The translations under genes were made by a program, and so were the position numbers. From NCBI RefSeq assembly GCF_004118975.1, contig NZ_CP035376.1, positions 2,232,001 through 2,296,000 of the forward strand: DNA of 64,000 nt. The letters run 5' to 3'. The stretch comes from Luteimonas sp. YGD11-2. GTDB taxonomy: Bacteria > Pseudomonadota > Gammaproteobacteria > Xanthomonadales > Xanthomonadaceae. Within the stretch, counting starts at the first letter, position 1; every line of letters begins with the position of its first letter. Of this stretch, positions 36,595 through 45,677 are shown piece by piece. Below the pieces are notes generated by a model that was not told where the DNA came from, searched no databases, and was given only the letters and a program-made list of their open reading frames with translations.

Positions 36595-37100
36595 ATCGCG
36601 CCCACCTGCCCGCCGCACTGACCGTGGCGATCGCCTGCACGCTGCTGGCCGCATGCGCCACCGCGCCCACGCCGCTGCAGGGCACCTTCGCCGAAGTGTC
36701 GCCCGACCAGGCCACGACGGCGGCGTCCACCATCGGCACCGCGGTGCGCTGGGGCGGGCGCATCGTCGAGGTCACCCCGCAGCCCGACCGCACCTGCTTC
36801 CAGATGCTCTCGGCACCGCTGGATGCCAACGGCCGGCCCAGTTTCAGCGGCAACCAGGCCGGCGGCCGCTTCATCGCCTGTCGCACCGGCTTCTACGACC
36901 CCGCACTGTTCACCGCCGACCGCGAAGTCACCTTCACCGGGCGGATTGCCGCGACCGAGCAGGTCCAGATCGGCGAGTACGACTACCGCCTGCCGCGGGT
37001 GGACGCCGACGTGGTCTACCTGTGGCCCGAGCGCGCCGACGTGCAGGTGATCCGCTACGAGCCGTATCCGTGGGGCTGGGGCCCGGGCTGGTGGTGGTAG
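36591..37100 (+). CDS. Slp family outer-membrane lipoprotein
   Basis: The 169-residue protein has a lipoprotein signal with lipobox LLAAC (Cys near 20) and a Slp-type domain with VRWGGRIVEVTPQPDRTCFQ, GGRFIACRTGFYDP and VTFTGRIAATEQVQIGEYDYRLPRV. It ends with an aromatic tail PWGWGPGWWW. Slp proteins are starvation- or stress-linked outer membrane lipoproteins of unclear function. The start ATG overlaps the transglutaminase stop (ATGA, 36591-36594), so it is the fourth gene of the moxR operon. Confidence 0.85.
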   Translation: MNRAHLPAALTVAIACTLLAACATAPTPLQGTFAEVSPDQATTAASTIGTAVRWGGRIVEVTPQPDRTCFQMLSAPLDANGRPSFSGNQAGGRFIACRTGFYDPALFTADREVTFTGRIAATEQVQIGEYDYRLPRVDADVVYLWPERADVQVIRYEPYPWGWGPGWWW

Positions 37101-37107
37101 CCGGAGT

Positions 37108-37452
37108 TCAGGGCGTACCGAAGCGCCCGAGCGGCGCGCCCGCCAGCAGATGCAGGTGCATCTGGTAGACGGTCTGCCCGCCGTGGTCGTTGCAGTTCAT
37201 GACGATGCGGTAGCCGTCGGCGGCAAAGCCCTCCCGGCGCGCGTAATCGGCCGCCGCCAGCGCCAGCCGGCCGATGACCTCGGCCTGCGACGGAGTCGCC
37301 GCGTCCAGCGTCGGTATCGTCTCCTTCGGCACGAACAGCACGTGCACCGGCGCCTGCGGCGCGATGTCGCGGAAACCGATCAGGTGCTCGTCCTCGTGGA
37401 CGATCTCGGCGGGAATCTCGCGGCGGATGATCTTGTGGAAGATGGTGGGCAT
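37108..37452 (-). CDS. HIT family nucleotide-binding protein (HinT-like)
   Basis: The 114-residue protein starts MPTIFHKIIRREIPAEIV, as HinT proteins do, and carries the HIT motif near residue 97 as VYQMHLHLLAG. The first His of the usual HxHxH triad is Gln here, leaving two His, a variant seen in some bacterial HIT proteins. HinT proteins hydrolyse purine nucleoside phosphoramidates. It ends convergently with the Slp gene and sits 64 bp downstream of recR. Confidence 0.9.
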   Translation of the reverse strand: MPTIFHKIIRREIPAEIVHEDEHLIGFRDIAPQAPVHVLFVPKETIPTLDAATPSQAEVIGRLALAAADYARREGFAADGYRIVMNCNDHGGQTVYQMHLHLLAGAPLGRFGTP

Positions 37453-37516
37453 GGCGCGACCGGGCGGTTGATGTACGCGTCAGCTTAGCCCCGCGGTGCC
37501 GGCGGGCGGGGGTTCC

Positions 37517-38113
37517 TCAGCCGGCGATGTCGCTGCGGCTGCCGAATGCGTGCGAGAGCGTGCCGCGGTCGACGTATTCGAGTTCGCCGCCCAGCGGCAG
37601 CCCGTGCGCGGGGCGGCTGGGCCGCACGCCGTGCTGGCGCGCCAGCTGCGCCAGGTAATGCGCGGTGGCCTCGCCTTCGACCGTCGGGTTGGTGGCGACG
37701 ATCAGCTCGCGCACCTCGCCCTCCGCCAGCCGCGTGCCGAGCCCGTCGAGCCCGAGTTCACGCGGACCGATGCCGTCGAGGGGGCTCAGGCGGCCGTGCA
37801 GCACGAAATACAGGCCGCGGAAATCGGTGGCCTGCTCGATCGCCAGGCGGTCGGCCGGCGTCTCCACCACGCACAGCACGTGCCCGTCGCGCGAGGTGCT
37901 GGCGCAGACCGGACACACCGGGGTCTCGCTGAAATCGCGGCACCGCCCGCAGTTGCCGATCCGCGACATCGCCGCTTCCAGCGCCTCCGACAGCCGCCGG
38001 CCGCCGTCGCGCTGGCGCTCGAGCAGGTGGTAGGCCATGCGCTGCGCCGACTTCTGGCCCACGCCCGGCAGCACCCGCAGGGCGTCGATCAGTTGTTCGA
38101 GTAGCGCTGACAT
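37517..38113 (-). CDS. recR: recombination mediator protein RecR
   Basis: The 198-residue protein has an N-terminal helix-hairpin-helix ([20 protein letters not shown]), a four-Cys zinc finger ([19 protein letters not shown]), and a Toprim domain ([14 protein letters not shown]). With RecO and RecF it loads RecA at gaps. It follows ybaB and dnaX, a conserved order. ATG 38113 and the family length agree. Confidence 0.96.
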   Translation of the reverse strand: MSALLEQLIDALRVLPGVGQKSAQRMAYHLLERQRDGGRRLSEALEAAMSRIGNCGRCRDFSETPVCPVCASTSRDGHVLCVVETPADRLAIEQATDFRGLYFVLHGRLSPLDGIGPRELGLDGLGTRLAEGEVRELIVATNPTVEGEATAHYLAQLARQHGVRPSRPAHGLPLGGELEYVDRGTLSHAFGSRSDIAG

Positions 38114-38162
38114 GGAAGCCTGGCGGGATGCATGCGGTCGCGGAGGGGCTGCGGAGCCGCGC

Positions 38163-38483
38163 TCAGAACGGCAGCTTCATGCCCGGAGGCACCGGCATGC
38201 CGGCGGTGGCGGCGGACATCCGCGCCTGCGACTCGGTGTTGACCTTGTTGACCGCGTCATTGATGGCCGCAGCGACCAGGTCCTCGGTCATTTCCGCATC
38301 GGTGATCACGCTCGGATCGATGCGCACCTTGCGGCACTCCATGCGCCCGGTGAGGGTGACGCTGACCATGCCGCCGCCGGCACTGCCGGTGACTTCCAGC
38401 CCCGCGAGCTCTTCCTGTGCGCGCTGCATGTTCTCCTGCATCTTCTGGGCCTGCTGCATCAGCTGGGCGATGTTTCCACGCAT
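38163..38483 (-). CDS. ybaB: YbaB/EbfC nucleoid-associated protein
   Basis: The 106-residue protein has the YbaB/EbfC pattern: a long N-terminal helix of [18 protein letters not shown], a central glycine-rich beta region [18 protein letters not shown], and [14 protein letters not shown] C-terminal helices ([15 protein letters not shown]). It dimerises and binds DNA. It lies between dnaX and recR as in most bacteria. Confidence 0.95.
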   Translation of the reverse strand: MRGNIAQLMQQAQKMQENMQRAQEELAGLEVTGSAGGGMVSVTLTGRMECRKVRIDPSVITDAEMTEDLVAAAINDAVNKVNTESQARMSAATAGMPVPPGMKLPF

Positions 38484-38530
38484 GTCGGTTCTCCTGTGGG
38501 GGCCGCGCCGGCTCGGGCGCGGTGAAAGAT

Positions 38531-40405
38531 TCAGCGGTCGTCGACCGGGCGGATCGAATCGGGCACGAGCCGTGCGCCGTGCTGCGACATCATCCGACTG
38601 ACGTCGGGATCGTCGAGGAACGCGCGTTCGGCGGCCTGCTGGCGGGCATCGCGCTCGCGCGCGTGGCGCTCGTGCAGGGTTTCGCCACCCGCGGCCACCT
38701 CGAAGCGGATGGTCGGCGTACCACCGAGCTGCGGCGCGAGGGCCGCGGCGAACTGCCCCACCAGCAGCGGGGTCTGCAGGTGGTCGTCGCTGGCGGGCAG
38801 CGACAGGCGCAGCACGCCATCGGCGTAACCGAGGAAGGCGGTATGTGCGGCAAGCTCGCGGACCGGTCCGCGCAGGCCGAGACCCACGACCAGGTCCGGC
38901 CAGGCGTCGGCATCGACCTGCAACGGCGCGCGCGCGGGCGCGACAACGCCAGCGGCGGCGACGGCCGCGGCAGCGCTGGCGACCGCACGGGGTGCCGCAG
39001 GCTGCGCGCGCACATCTTCCCGCGGGTCGGTGGCCCAGGGCGCGCGATCCTCGTCGGGGATGGCCGGCCCGGGCATCGGTGAAGCGGGCGCCGCAGCCAC
39101 GGCAGCGCGCGGCGGGACCGGCGCTGCCGCGGGCGCAGCAGTCGGTGGCGCCGGGACGCGGATCCCGGAGCTTGCCGCCGGAGCCGCGCGCCGTGGGGCC
39201 TCGTCGGCCTCCAGCGCGGCGCGTGCGGCAGCCGCGGCGTCGCGGCCACCCCGGGTCGGCACAGCACCGCCCTGTTCGCGCGCAGGCGCGGCGCTGCCGG
39301 AATCACCGGCGTCGGTCGTGGCACCATCGAGCGGGCGGAATGCCAGCATCCGCAACAGGCTCATCTCGAAACCGGTACGCGGGCTTGGTGCGTGCTGCAG
39401 TTCGCGGCGGCCGTCGAGCGCCATCTGGTACCAGAGCTGCACGAGTTCCGGGCGTATCGCCGCGGCCAGCGCGTCGAGGTCGATGCCCTCGCCGTCGACC
39501 CCCGCGCCCGGGACCAGCTGCCTCACCTGGATGCGGTGCAACGCCTCGGCCAGCGCATCGAGCACGCTGCCCCAGTCGGGGGAGAACTCGGCCAGCGTGC
39601 CGACCTCGGCCAGCAGCCGTTCGCCATCGGCGCACGCCAGCGCGTCCAGCAGCGCGCCGACGCGGGTGCGGTCGACCGTGCCCAGCATCGCGGCCACGCC
39701 GGCATCCTCGAGCCGCCCACCGGTGTAGGCGATGGCCTGGTCGAGCAGCGACAGCCCGTCACGCAGGCTGCCATCGGCCGCGCGCGCGATCTGGCGCACC
39801 GCGCCCTCGTCGAAGGTGATCTCCTCGGCGGCGAGGATGCGGCCGATCTGGCCTTCGATCTGCGCCAGGTCCAGCCGCTTGAGGTTGAACTGCAGGCAGC
39901 GCGAGAGCACGGTCACCGGCAGCTTCTGTGGATCGGTGGTCGCGAGCAGGAACTTCACATGCCCCGGCGGTTCCTCGAGCGTCTTCAGCAGCGCGTTGAA
40001 GGCCGACTTCGACAGCATGTGGACCTCGTCGATGAGGTACACCTTCACCCGTCCGCGCGAGGGCATGTACTGCGCGTTGTCGATCAGCTCGCGCACGTCG
40101 TCGACACCGGTGTTGCTGGCGGCGTCGATCTCGAGCAGGTCGATGAAGCGGCCGGCGTCGATGGAACGGCAGGTTTCGCATTCGCCGCAGGGGTCGGACG
40201 AGGTGCCCGACTCGCAGTTCAGGCTCTTGGCGAAGATCCGCGCGATGGTGGTCTTGCCCACGCCGCGGGTGCCGGTGAACAGGAAGGCGTGATGCACGCG
40301 CCCGGATTCCAGCGCATTGGTGAGCGCGCGGACCACGTGTTCCTGCCCGACCAGTTCGGCGAAACGCTTGGGGCGCCACTTGCGGGCGAGGACGAGATAC
40401 GACAT
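38531..40405 (-). CDS. dnaX: DNA polymerase III subunits gamma/tau
   Basis: The 624-residue clamp-loader protein has Walker [16 protein letters not shown] near 45, a zinc finger with Cys residues in [17 protein letters not shown] near 64-79, Walker [11 protein letters not shown] near 124 and SRC sensor SRCLQFNL. A long Pro/Ala-rich linker and a C-terminal tau domain follow. It forms the clamp-loader core and links polymerases. The A-rich heptamer used for gamma synthesis in E. coli was not found. ATG 40405 is the family start. Its position just after an extended -10 suggests a leaderless transcript. Confidence 0.96.
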   Translation of the reverse strand: MSYLVLARKWRPKRFAELVGQEHVVRALTNALESGRVHHAFLFTGTRGVGKTTIARIFAKSLNCESGTSSDPCGECETCRSIDAGRFIDLLEIDAASNTGVDDVRELIDNAQYMPSRGRVKVYLIDEVHMLSKSAFNALLKTLEEPPGHVKFLLATTDPQKLPVTVLSRCLQFNLKRLDLAQIEGQIGRILAAEEITFDEGAVRQIARAADGSLRDGLSLLDQAIAYTGGRLEDAGVAAMLGTVDRTRVGALLDALACADGERLLAEVGTLAEFSPDWGSVLDALAEALHRIQVRQLVPGAGVDGEGIDLDALAAAIRPELVQLWYQMALDGRRELQHAPSPRTGFEMSLLRMLAFRPLDGATTDAGDSGSAAPAREQGGAVPTRGGRDAAAAARAALEADEAPRRAAPAASSGIRVPAPPTAAPAAAPVPPRAAVAAAPASPMPGPAIPDEDRAPWATDPREDVRAQPAAPRAVASAAAAVAAAGVVAPARAPLQVDADAWPDLVVGLGLRGPVRELAAHTAFLGYADGVLRLSLPASDDHLQTPLLVGQFAAALAPQLGGTPTIRFEVAAGGETLHERHARERDARQQAAERAFLDDPDVSRMMSQHGARLVPDSIRPVDDR

Positions 40406-40411
40406 GCCGCC

Positions 40412-40420
40412 ATTCTGCCA
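40412..40420 (-). promoter_or_regulatory. extended -10 box at dnaX (TGGCAGAAT)
   Basis: The minus strand reads TGGCAGAAT followed by six bases and the dnaX ATG. A start site at normal distance would be the A of ATG. No Shine-Dalgarno is visible. Confidence 0.35.
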
Positions 40421-40497
40421 TGCCGGTCGGCATGGCCGCCGGTGCCGCACCCGCCTGTACCGGGCGCATCGTCCGCCAGCGACCTGCAAGATGTTCC

Positions 40498-40526
40498 TTG
40501 TGGGCGCCGCGGGCGAACGCTAGAAT
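40498..40526 (+). promoter_or_regulatory. sigma-70 promoter of tRNA-Ser(GGA)
   Basis: TTGTGG (40498-40503), a 17-bp spacer, then TAGAAT (40521-40526). A GC-rich discriminator follows (ACGGCCCCC), typical of stringently controlled stable-RNA promoters. The predicted start is about 45 nt before the tRNA. Confidence 0.6.
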
Positions 40527-40578
40527 CACGGCCCCCGTGTGGCCGCGCCAGGGCAGGCAAGGTGTACGGGTCAGGTGC

Positions 40579-40671
40579 GGAGAGGTGTCCGAGTGGTTGA
40601 AGGAGCACGCCTGGAAAGTGTGTAAGCGTCTAAACCGCGCTTCGGGGGTTCGAATCCCCCTCTCTCCGCCA
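40579..40671 (+). tRNA. tRNA-Ser (GGA anticodon)
   Basis: The 93-nt gene, including an encoded CCA, folds as a class II tRNA. The acceptor stem is GGAGAGG with TCTCTCC, the anticodon loop CTGGAAA gives GGA, there is a long variable arm, and the T-arm is GGGGGTTCGAATCCCCC. It is transcribed toward ffs, next to dnaX on the other strand, an order kept in related genomes. Confidence 0.96.
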
Positions 40672-40706
40672 GTTCTGCCTGCTGCAACGGCAGGTGCAAG
40701 TCTCCA

Positions 40707-40815
40707 TGGTGGCCCCGTCGGCCCCTCGCGACGCTAGATCGAAAATCCCGCCAGGGCCGGAAGGCAGCAACGGTATCGGTTGATGCGGGCGACGAGGTAA
40801 GTCGGCGGGGCCATC
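40707..40815 (+). ncRNA. ffs: 4.5S RNA, signal recognition particle RNA
   Basis: About 109 nt fold into one long hairpin whose outer stem pairs TGGCCCCG (40710-40717) with CGGGGCCA (40806-40813). The apical part has the Ffh-binding consensus GGCCGGAAGGCAGCA near 40754-40768. A short T-run (CCTTTTC) follows, consistent with termination. With Ffh it targets membrane proteins. The ends are estimated. Confidence 0.9.
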
Positions 40816-40821
40816 GCCTTT

Positions 40822-41823
40822 TCAGTCAACGGCCGGCGGCATGATCGCCAGTGCATCGGGTTCGTTGCCGGTGGACCAGCGATCGACCACGTCCCAGCGG
40901 GCGGTGTCGACGACCGCGACCTCGTTGCCGCCGCTGATCGCCACATAGACGCGCGGCCGGCGCGGATCCGCGATCACGCCGATCGGAAGCGCCGCCTCGC
41001 CCAGCAGGGTCTGCCGGTAGTCGCGACCGGCTTCGGCCAGCGCCACGGTCGCCACGGGCCCATGGCTCGCCACATCGAACACCGACAGCGTCGCCGCACG
41101 GGCGTTGGTGACCAGCGCATGCCGGCCGTCCGCGGTGAACGCCACGCGGATCGGGAAGCCGGCGCTTTCGAGCGTCGCGCGGATCGCCAGCGAGTGCGGG
41201 TCGTGCACGGTGACCGTGTCGGCCTCGCGGTTGGTCACCCACACGCTGCCGTCGGGCGCGACCTCGATGCCTTCCGCGCCCGCGCCTGCGGGACGCTCGA
41301 GCGTTTCGCCGGTCGCAAGGTCGATGCGCACCACCGAGCCCGCGCGGATCTTGCTGACGTAGGCCACGTCGCCGCCGCGCGACAGCGCCACCATGTGGCC
41401 GACGCCATCGCCGATGTCGATTGCACGCTCGACCGCGCCCGTGGCTGCGTCCAGCATCAGCAGCGACCCGCTGCCCTCGGTGGTCACCAGCAGGCGGCGC
41501 CCGTCGGGCATGTAGCGCACCCCGTGTGGCCGCGCATGCGTGCCGAGATCGAACGTGCGCACCTGTGCCGCGTCACGACCGATCACGGTCAGGCTGTTGC
41601 CGGGTGCCTGGTGCCCGTAGTTGGTGACCACCGCGGTGCGGCCGTCCGGCGCCACCGCGATCTCGTGCGGCGCCGCACCGGTGGCGATTTCCGCATGCCG
41701 CGCGCCATCCTCGAGCGAGAGCCGCCACACGGTGTCGGCGGACTTGTTGCCGACCAGCAATTCGCCCGCTGCTGCCGTCATCGCCGCCAGCAGCGCAAAC
41801 GCCAGAACCAGTGTCCTGCCCAT
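40822..41823 (-). CDS. YVTN-type beta-propeller secreted protein
   Basis: The 333-residue protein has a signal peptide (MGRTLVLAFALLAAMTAAAGELL) and then repeated beta-propeller blades with YVTN/YncE-like units. Examples are VAPDGRTAVVTN, YMPDGRRLLVTTEGSGS, VAPDGSVWVTNREADTV and FTADGRHALVTN. Such proteins are periplasmic and often bind ligands or DNA, and the role here is unknown. It starts at the moaE stop (TGATG) and is therefore the last gene of the moa string, but nothing in it points to molybdopterin. Confidence 0.75.
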   Translation of the reverse strand: MGRTLVLAFALLAAMTAAAGELLVGNKSADTVWRLSLEDGARHAEIATGAAPHEIAVAPDGRTAVVTNYGHQAPGNSLTVIGRDAAQVRTFDLGTHARPHGVRYMPDGRRLLVTTEGSGSLLMLDAATGAVERAIDIGDGVGHMVALSRGGDVAYVSKIRAGSVVRIDLATGETLERPAGAGAEGIEVAPDGSVWVTNREADTVTVHDPHSLAIRATLESAGFPIRVAFTADGRHALVTNARAATLSVFDVASHGPVATVALAEAGRDYRQTLLGEAALPIGVIADPRRPRVYVAISGGNEVAVVDTARWDVVDRWSTGNEPDALAIMPPAVD

Positions 41824-42272
41824 CACCGACCTCCTGTGCCTTCTTCGGGATGCAACCATGCGACGTCGCCGTCCGCGTAGCGCTCGTGCTTCCAGATCGG
41901 GACATCCTGCTTGATGGCGTCGATGATCGCCCGGCAGCCCACGAACGCGGCGTCACGATGCGATGCCGATACGCCGACCCAGACCGCGACGTCGCCGATC
42001 GCGAGCGCGCCAACCCGGTGTACGCACAGCGCGCGGTGCAGGCCGTGGCGTTCACGGATGGCCGTGACGATGCGCCGGCCTTCGGCTTCCGCCAGTTCCA
42101 CATACGCCTCGTAGGCCAGTCCCAGCACGGCACGGCCACCGTGGTGGTTGCGCACGCGACCCTCGAAGACCACGCAGGCACCCGCGGCGGGATCCTCCAG
42201 CCCGGCATGCAGCGCGGACGTGTCGATTGCGTCCGCCGAAAGCCGGAAACCGGTGGTGTCGTGCACGCTCAA
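41823..42272 (-). CDS. moaE: molybdopterin synthase large subunit
   Basis: The 149-residue MoaE has GACVVFEGRVRNHHGGRAVLGLAYEAY, HRVGALAIGDVAVWVGVSASHR and the catalytic Lys in DVPIWKHERYADG. It converts precursor Z to molybdopterin with MoaD. The first codon is TTG 42272, overlapping the moaD stop (TTGA), or GTG 42266. Both fit the family. Confidence 0.93.
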   Translation of the reverse strand: MSVHDTTGFRLSADAIDTSALHAGLEDPAAGACVVFEGRVRNHHGGRAVLGLAYEAYVELAEAEGRRIVTAIRERHGLHRALCVHRVGALAIGDVAVWVGVSASHRDAAFVGCRAIIDAIKQDVPIWKHERYADGDVAWLHPEEGTGGR

Positions 42273-42511
42273 CCCCCGCTCACCGGCGGGATGAACGCGA
42301 CCTCGGTACCTGCGCGGGGTGCGTCTTCCCAGCGTGCGAACGCGCCGTCCACCGCGACCCGCAGCCGTTCGCGCGACAGTGTGAACCCGTGGCGGGCGCG
42401 GAGCGCCTCGTACAGCGTGCCCAGGTCCGCCGCGATGGTGTCGACGGTTTCCTGCGCGGTGCCGGCGGCATCACGCAGGCTGGCGAAGTACAGCACCGTC
42501 AACCGGGTCAT
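42269..42511 (-). CDS. moaD: molybdopterin synthase sulfur carrier subunit
   Basis: The 80-residue ubiquitin-like protein ends in PPVSGG, the Gly-Gly that is adenylated and thiocarboxylated. It starts [17 protein letters not shown]. It supplies sulfur to MoaE. It overlaps moaC upstream (ATGA, 42508-42511) and moaE downstream by four bases each. Confidence 0.94.
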   Translation of the reverse strand: MTRLTVLYFASLRDAAGTAQETVDTIAADLGTLYEALRARHGFTLSRERLRVAVDGAFARWEDAPRAGTEVAFIPPVSGG

Positions 42512-43026
42512 CCGGCCGCTCCCACGTCACGCCGTCCGCCGCGCTTGGCCACCAGCCGCGCGGGCCCGATGACGATCGCGTGCGACAGCGCCTTGCACAT
42601 GTCGTAGATCGTGAGCGCGGCCACGGTGGCACCGGTGAGCGCCTCCATCTCGACGCCGGTCCGGTGCACGGTGCGCACCGTGCACTCGATGCGCAACGCG
42701 CGTTCGCCCTGCCAGTCGATCGCGATGCGGATGCCGTCGATCGGTAGCGGATGGCAGAACGGGATCAGTTCGTGGGTGCGCTTGACCGCCATGGTGCCGG
42801 CGATCACCGCGGTATCGACGATGGCGCCCTTGGCACTGCGCAGGCCGCTGGCGCGCAGCTGGGTGGCCACCGCGGCGGGAAAGCGCACGTCGCAGCGCGC
42901 GGTCGCGCTGCGTGCGGTCGCCGGCTTGGCCGACACATCGACCATCCCCGGACGTCCCTCGGCGTCGACATGGGTGAGCGTCGGCGCCGGGGTGCGCGAC
43001 GTGCTGCGGGATCTTGGAGCGACCAT
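42508..43026 (-). CDS. moaC: cyclic pyranopterin monophosphate synthase
   Basis: The 172-residue MoaC has [25 protein letters not shown] near 17, [20 protein letters not shown] near 77 and [23 protein letters not shown] near 123. It rearranges the MoaA product to cyclic pyranopterin monophosphate. The gene starts 45 bp after moaA. Confidence 0.95.
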   Translation of the reverse strand: MVAPRSRSTSRTPAPTLTHVDAEGRPGMVDVSAKPATARSATARCDVRFPAAVATQLRASGLRSAKGAIVDTAVIAGTMAVKRTHELIPFCHPLPIDGIRIAIDWQGERALRIECTVRTVHRTGVEMEALTGATVAALTIYDMCKALSHAIVIGPARLVAKRGGRRDVGAAG

Positions 43027-43071
43027 GACGGACTCGATCGGAACCGCGGCCGATGGTAACGGTAGCCGCGC

Positions 43072-44097
43072 TCAGCCGCCGACCAGGAACATCTCGACGC
43101 GCTGCCGTGGCGCCTGCGGCGCGGCGCCACGCAGTTCGCTGTAGCGGTCGGCGCGCCGTGTCCACAGCATCATCAGTTCCTCGACGACGCGGTCTTCGCC
43201 CTGGGCGATCAGCGGCCGCAACGGGCGACCGGCACCCGCGAACAGGCAGCTGTAGAACGCGCCATCGGCGGCCACCCGCGCGCGGTGGCAATCTCCACAG
43301 AACGGCGCGCTGACCGAACTGACGAAGCCGATCTCGCCGGCGCCGTCGGCAAACGCATGGCGCTCGGCGACCTCGCCGCGGTAATGCCGGTCCAGCGCAT
43401 GCAACGGCCAGCGTGCGTGGATGCGCGCGCGCAGTTCCGCCGACGGCACCACGCGGTCCTTGCGCCAGCCGTTGCAGGTGCCGACATCCATATACTCGAT
43501 GAAACGCAGCACGTGGCCGCTGCGGCGGAAGCGCTCGACCAGAAGCAGCACCTGGTCTTCGTTGACGCCACGCTGCACGACGCAGTTGAGCTTCAGTCGT
43601 TCGAACCCTGCCGCCTGCGCCGCCTCGATACCGGCCAGCACATCGGCGACATCCCCGCGCCCGCCGGACAGTGCACGGAAGCGCGCCGGCTCGAGCGCAT
43701 CCAGGCTGACGGTGAGACGATGCAGCCCGGCATCACGCAATGCCCGTGCATGGCGCCCGAGCAGGCTGCCGTTGGTGGTCAGGGCGAGCTCCACGATGCC
43801 GGGGATGCGCGCCAGTCGCGCCACCAGCAACGGGAGGTCGCGACGCAGCAGCGGCTCGCCACCGGTCAGGCGCAGCTTGCGCAGGCCCAGCCGCGCAAAG
43901 GCGCGCACCAGTGTCTCGATCTCGTCGAAATCCATCCGCCCGGCGGCGTCGAAGCCGTGGCCGGCGGGCACCCGGTCGGCCGGCATGCAGTAGCCGCAGC
44001 GGAAGTTGCAGGCCTCGATCACCGACAGCCGCAGATCATGCAGCGGCCGGCCCAGGCGGTCGGTCGGCTGCATGGGCGCGGGCTGCGGCATGCTCAC
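43072..44097 (-). CDS. moaA: GTP 3',8-cyclase (radical SAM)
   Basis: The 341-residue radical SAM enzyme has the N-terminal Cx3Cx2C in EACNFRCGYCMP near 29-36 and the second Fe-S site near 260-280 (FCGDCHRARVAADGAFYSC). GGEPLLRRDLPLLV near 80 is the usual SAM-binding segment. It starts molybdenum cofactor synthesis from GTP. The start overlaps the MBL-protein stop (ATGA, 44094-44097). Confidence 0.95.
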   Translation of the reverse strand: MSMPQPAPMQPTDRLGRPLHDLRLSVIEACNFRCGYCMPADRVPAGHGFDAAGRMDFDEIETLVRAFARLGLRKLRLTGGEPLLRRDLPLLVARLARIPGIVELALTTNGSLLGRHARALRDAGLHRLTVSLDALEPARFRALSGGRGDVADVLAGIEAAQAAGFERLKLNCVVQRGVNEDQVLLLVERFRRSGHVLRFIEYMDVGTCNGWRKDRVVPSAELRARIHARWPLHALDRHYRGEVAERHAFADGAGEIGFVSSVSAPFCGDCHRARVAADGAFYSCLFAGAGRPLRPLIAQGEDRVVEELMMLWTRRADRYSELRGAAPQAPRQRVEMFLVGG

Positions 44098-44849
44098 CCG
44101 ACCAGCGCTCCGGGGAACGGGCCGGCCAGTGCCAGCACGTCGCCCTGGCGGGCCACGCGATGGCCCAGCGCGCGCAACGCCTCGCCATCGGCGGCGCTTG
44201 CATAGTGGTAGAGCACGCAGCGCGCCAGCAGGTCGGGCGGATACTCGCGCACCAGATCATCGATCCCGCTGTGCGACGGGTTGCCATGCAGGCCGCAGTC
44301 GTGGGCGATCAGCTCGCCCTCCGTGGCATGGTGCGCCAGCAGCTCGGGAATCGGCCGGGTGTCGCCGGTCCAGACCAGGCTGCCGGGCAGCCGCAGCCCG
44401 AATGCCGTGCCGGGCCAATGATGACGAACGGCGAACGCCTCCAGGCGCACGCCGTCATGCCAGAACGCGTTGCCGACCGGCACCAGCCGGAACGCATCCC
44501 AGAAATTGGCGCCGCCCTCGGCGAGCACGTTCGGGTAATCGCCCACGCGCTGGTGCAGCAGCGGCACCACCGGCGCCGGCACGTACACCGGCATCGCCCC
44601 GCGCCGTGCGACATCGAAATATTCCGACACGAACAGCCGCTCGAGACCGGCCACATGGTCGAGGTGGGTGTGGGTGATGAACAGCGCGCGCGGCGGGCGG
44701 CCGTAATGCGCAAGGCATGCGCTCAGCCCCTCGCCGCCGCAATCGATGGTCAACCATGGCTGGCCATCGCGTTCGATGGTCGCCATCGACGAGCCGAGCT
44801 CGATCGCGGATGCATTGCCGACCCCGTGGAAACGCAGGCTCCAGCCCAT
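44094..44849 (-). CDS. metallo-beta-lactamase-fold hydrolase
   Basis: The 251-residue protein has the metal motif THTHLDHVAG near 59, a downstream Asp in WTGDTRPIPE, and His residues at HDCGLHGNPSHSG. The spacing is like RNase Z/arylsulfatase-type MBL proteins. The substrate is unknown. ATG 44849 (MGWSLRFHG) begins at the kdkA stop (TGATG). It sits between the Kdo kinase gene and moaA in a tight string. Confidence 0.8.
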   Translation of the reverse strand: MGWSLRFHGVGNASAIELGSSMATIERDGQPWLTIDCGGEGLSACLAHYGRPPRALFITHTHLDHVAGLERLFVSEYFDVARRGAMPVYVPAPVVPLLHQRVGDYPNVLAEGGANFWDAFRLVPVGNAFWHDGVRLEAFAVRHHWPGTAFGLRLPGSLVWTGDTRPIPELLAHHATEGELIAHDCGLHGNPSHSGIDDLVREYPPDLLARCVLYHYASAADGEALRALGHRVARQGDVLALAGPFPGALVG

Positions 44850-45601
44850 CACACACCCGTCGCCCAACGGGCGTCGTAGGCGGCCCGCAGCCGCGCGAAG
44901 TCGGCCCGCACGTCGGTCTCCGTGCGCTCGCCGCGCAGCTTGAGCAGGGAACGCTCAAGGCGTGCGAGGTTGCGCGCGCGCCAGCGCGTTTCCGGCACGC
45001 GGATCCTTCCGCGGTCGAAGTCGATCAGCCAGCCCTGTCCGGTGGCATCGAACAGCACGTTGTGGGCGTTGAGGTCGGCGTGGTCGAGCCCTGCGCGATG
45101 GAACTTCGCAACCAGCCGCCCGGTTTCTTCCCACGGTGCATCGGCGCCGGCGACCGCCATGCGGTCGGCCAGCGAACGCACGCCGTCGATCCGCCGCACC
45201 AGGATCGCCGCGCGATAGGTCGGGCCACGGCGCACATAGCGCGCGGCGATCGGCTCCGGCGCCGGCAGCGACTGCAGCCGCAGGTCGCGTGTCAGGCGGA
45301 ACTCCGCGAAGCTGCGCGTGGCCGCGGCACTGCGCCACCAGTAGCGGTCGCGGCTGAACTGCGCAGCCAGCCCGCCCCGCAGGTACAGCCGCAACACCGC
45401 GTCGCCGAACGGACCGCGCACGAACCACGCACCGCCGCGCCCGCCACTGTCGACCGGGCGCGCGCGTTCACCCCACCACGCGGGGTCGAACCAGCCGGGC
45501 TCGGCCTCGCGGATCCACCCGGAATCACCGAGGATCGCGCCACGCCCGCCGGCAGCGTCCTCGAACGGAACCAGGTCCTCGTTCGCATCGAATCGCACCA
45601 T
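44849..45601 (-). CDS. kdkA: 3-deoxy-D-manno-octulosonic acid kinase
   Basis: The 250-residue protein is a Kdo/WaaP-type kinase with the catalytic loop [15 protein letters not shown] near 172 and the metal motif LIDFDRGRI near 191, and a [10 protein letters not shown] segment that matches KdkA. It phosphorylates Kdo at O-4 in the lipopolysaccharide core. ATG 45601 follows a TACACT box by six bases with no ribosome-binding site. It is divergent from a heptosyltransferase-like gene, so both are LPS core genes. Confidence 0.9.
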   Translation of the reverse strand: MVRFDANEDLVPFEDAAGGRGAILGDSGWIREAEPGWFDPAWWGERARPVDSGGRGGAWFVRGPFGDAVLRLYLRGGLAAQFSRDRYWWRSAAATRSFAEFRLTRDLRLQSLPAPEPIAARYVRRGPTYRAAILVRRIDGVRSLADRMAVAGADAPWEETGRLVAKFHRAGLDHADLNAHNVLFDATGQGWLIDFDRGRIRVPETRWRARNLARLERSLLKLRGERTETDVRADFARLRAAYDARWATGV

Positions 45602-45607
45602 GCCGCG

Positions 45608-45613
45608 AGTGTA
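45608..45613 (-). promoter_or_regulatory. -10 box at kdkA (TACACT)
   Basis: The minus strand reads TACACT followed by CGCGGC and the kdkA ATG, so the likely start site is the A of ATG. It is back-to-back with a plus-strand TACACT at 45643-45648 for the divergent gene. Confidence 0.4.
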
Positions 45614-45642
45614 GCGCTCGCGGCGACGCGGCCGGCAGCGAA

Positions 45643-45648
45643 TACACT
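45643..45648 (+). promoter_or_regulatory. -10 box for heptosyltransferase gene (TACACT)
   Basis: TACACT on the plus strand lies 29 bp before ATG 45678. If GTG 45657 is the start, the message would be almost leaderless. Confidence 0.35.
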
Positions 45649-45677
45649 CGCCGCCTGTGCCATCCAGCGAGTCCGCA

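Noticed and set aside
38531..40405. Programmed frameshift in dnaX for a gamma subunit
   Set aside because: No A-rich slippery heptamer like that of E. coli was seen, so I do not claim a frameshift.
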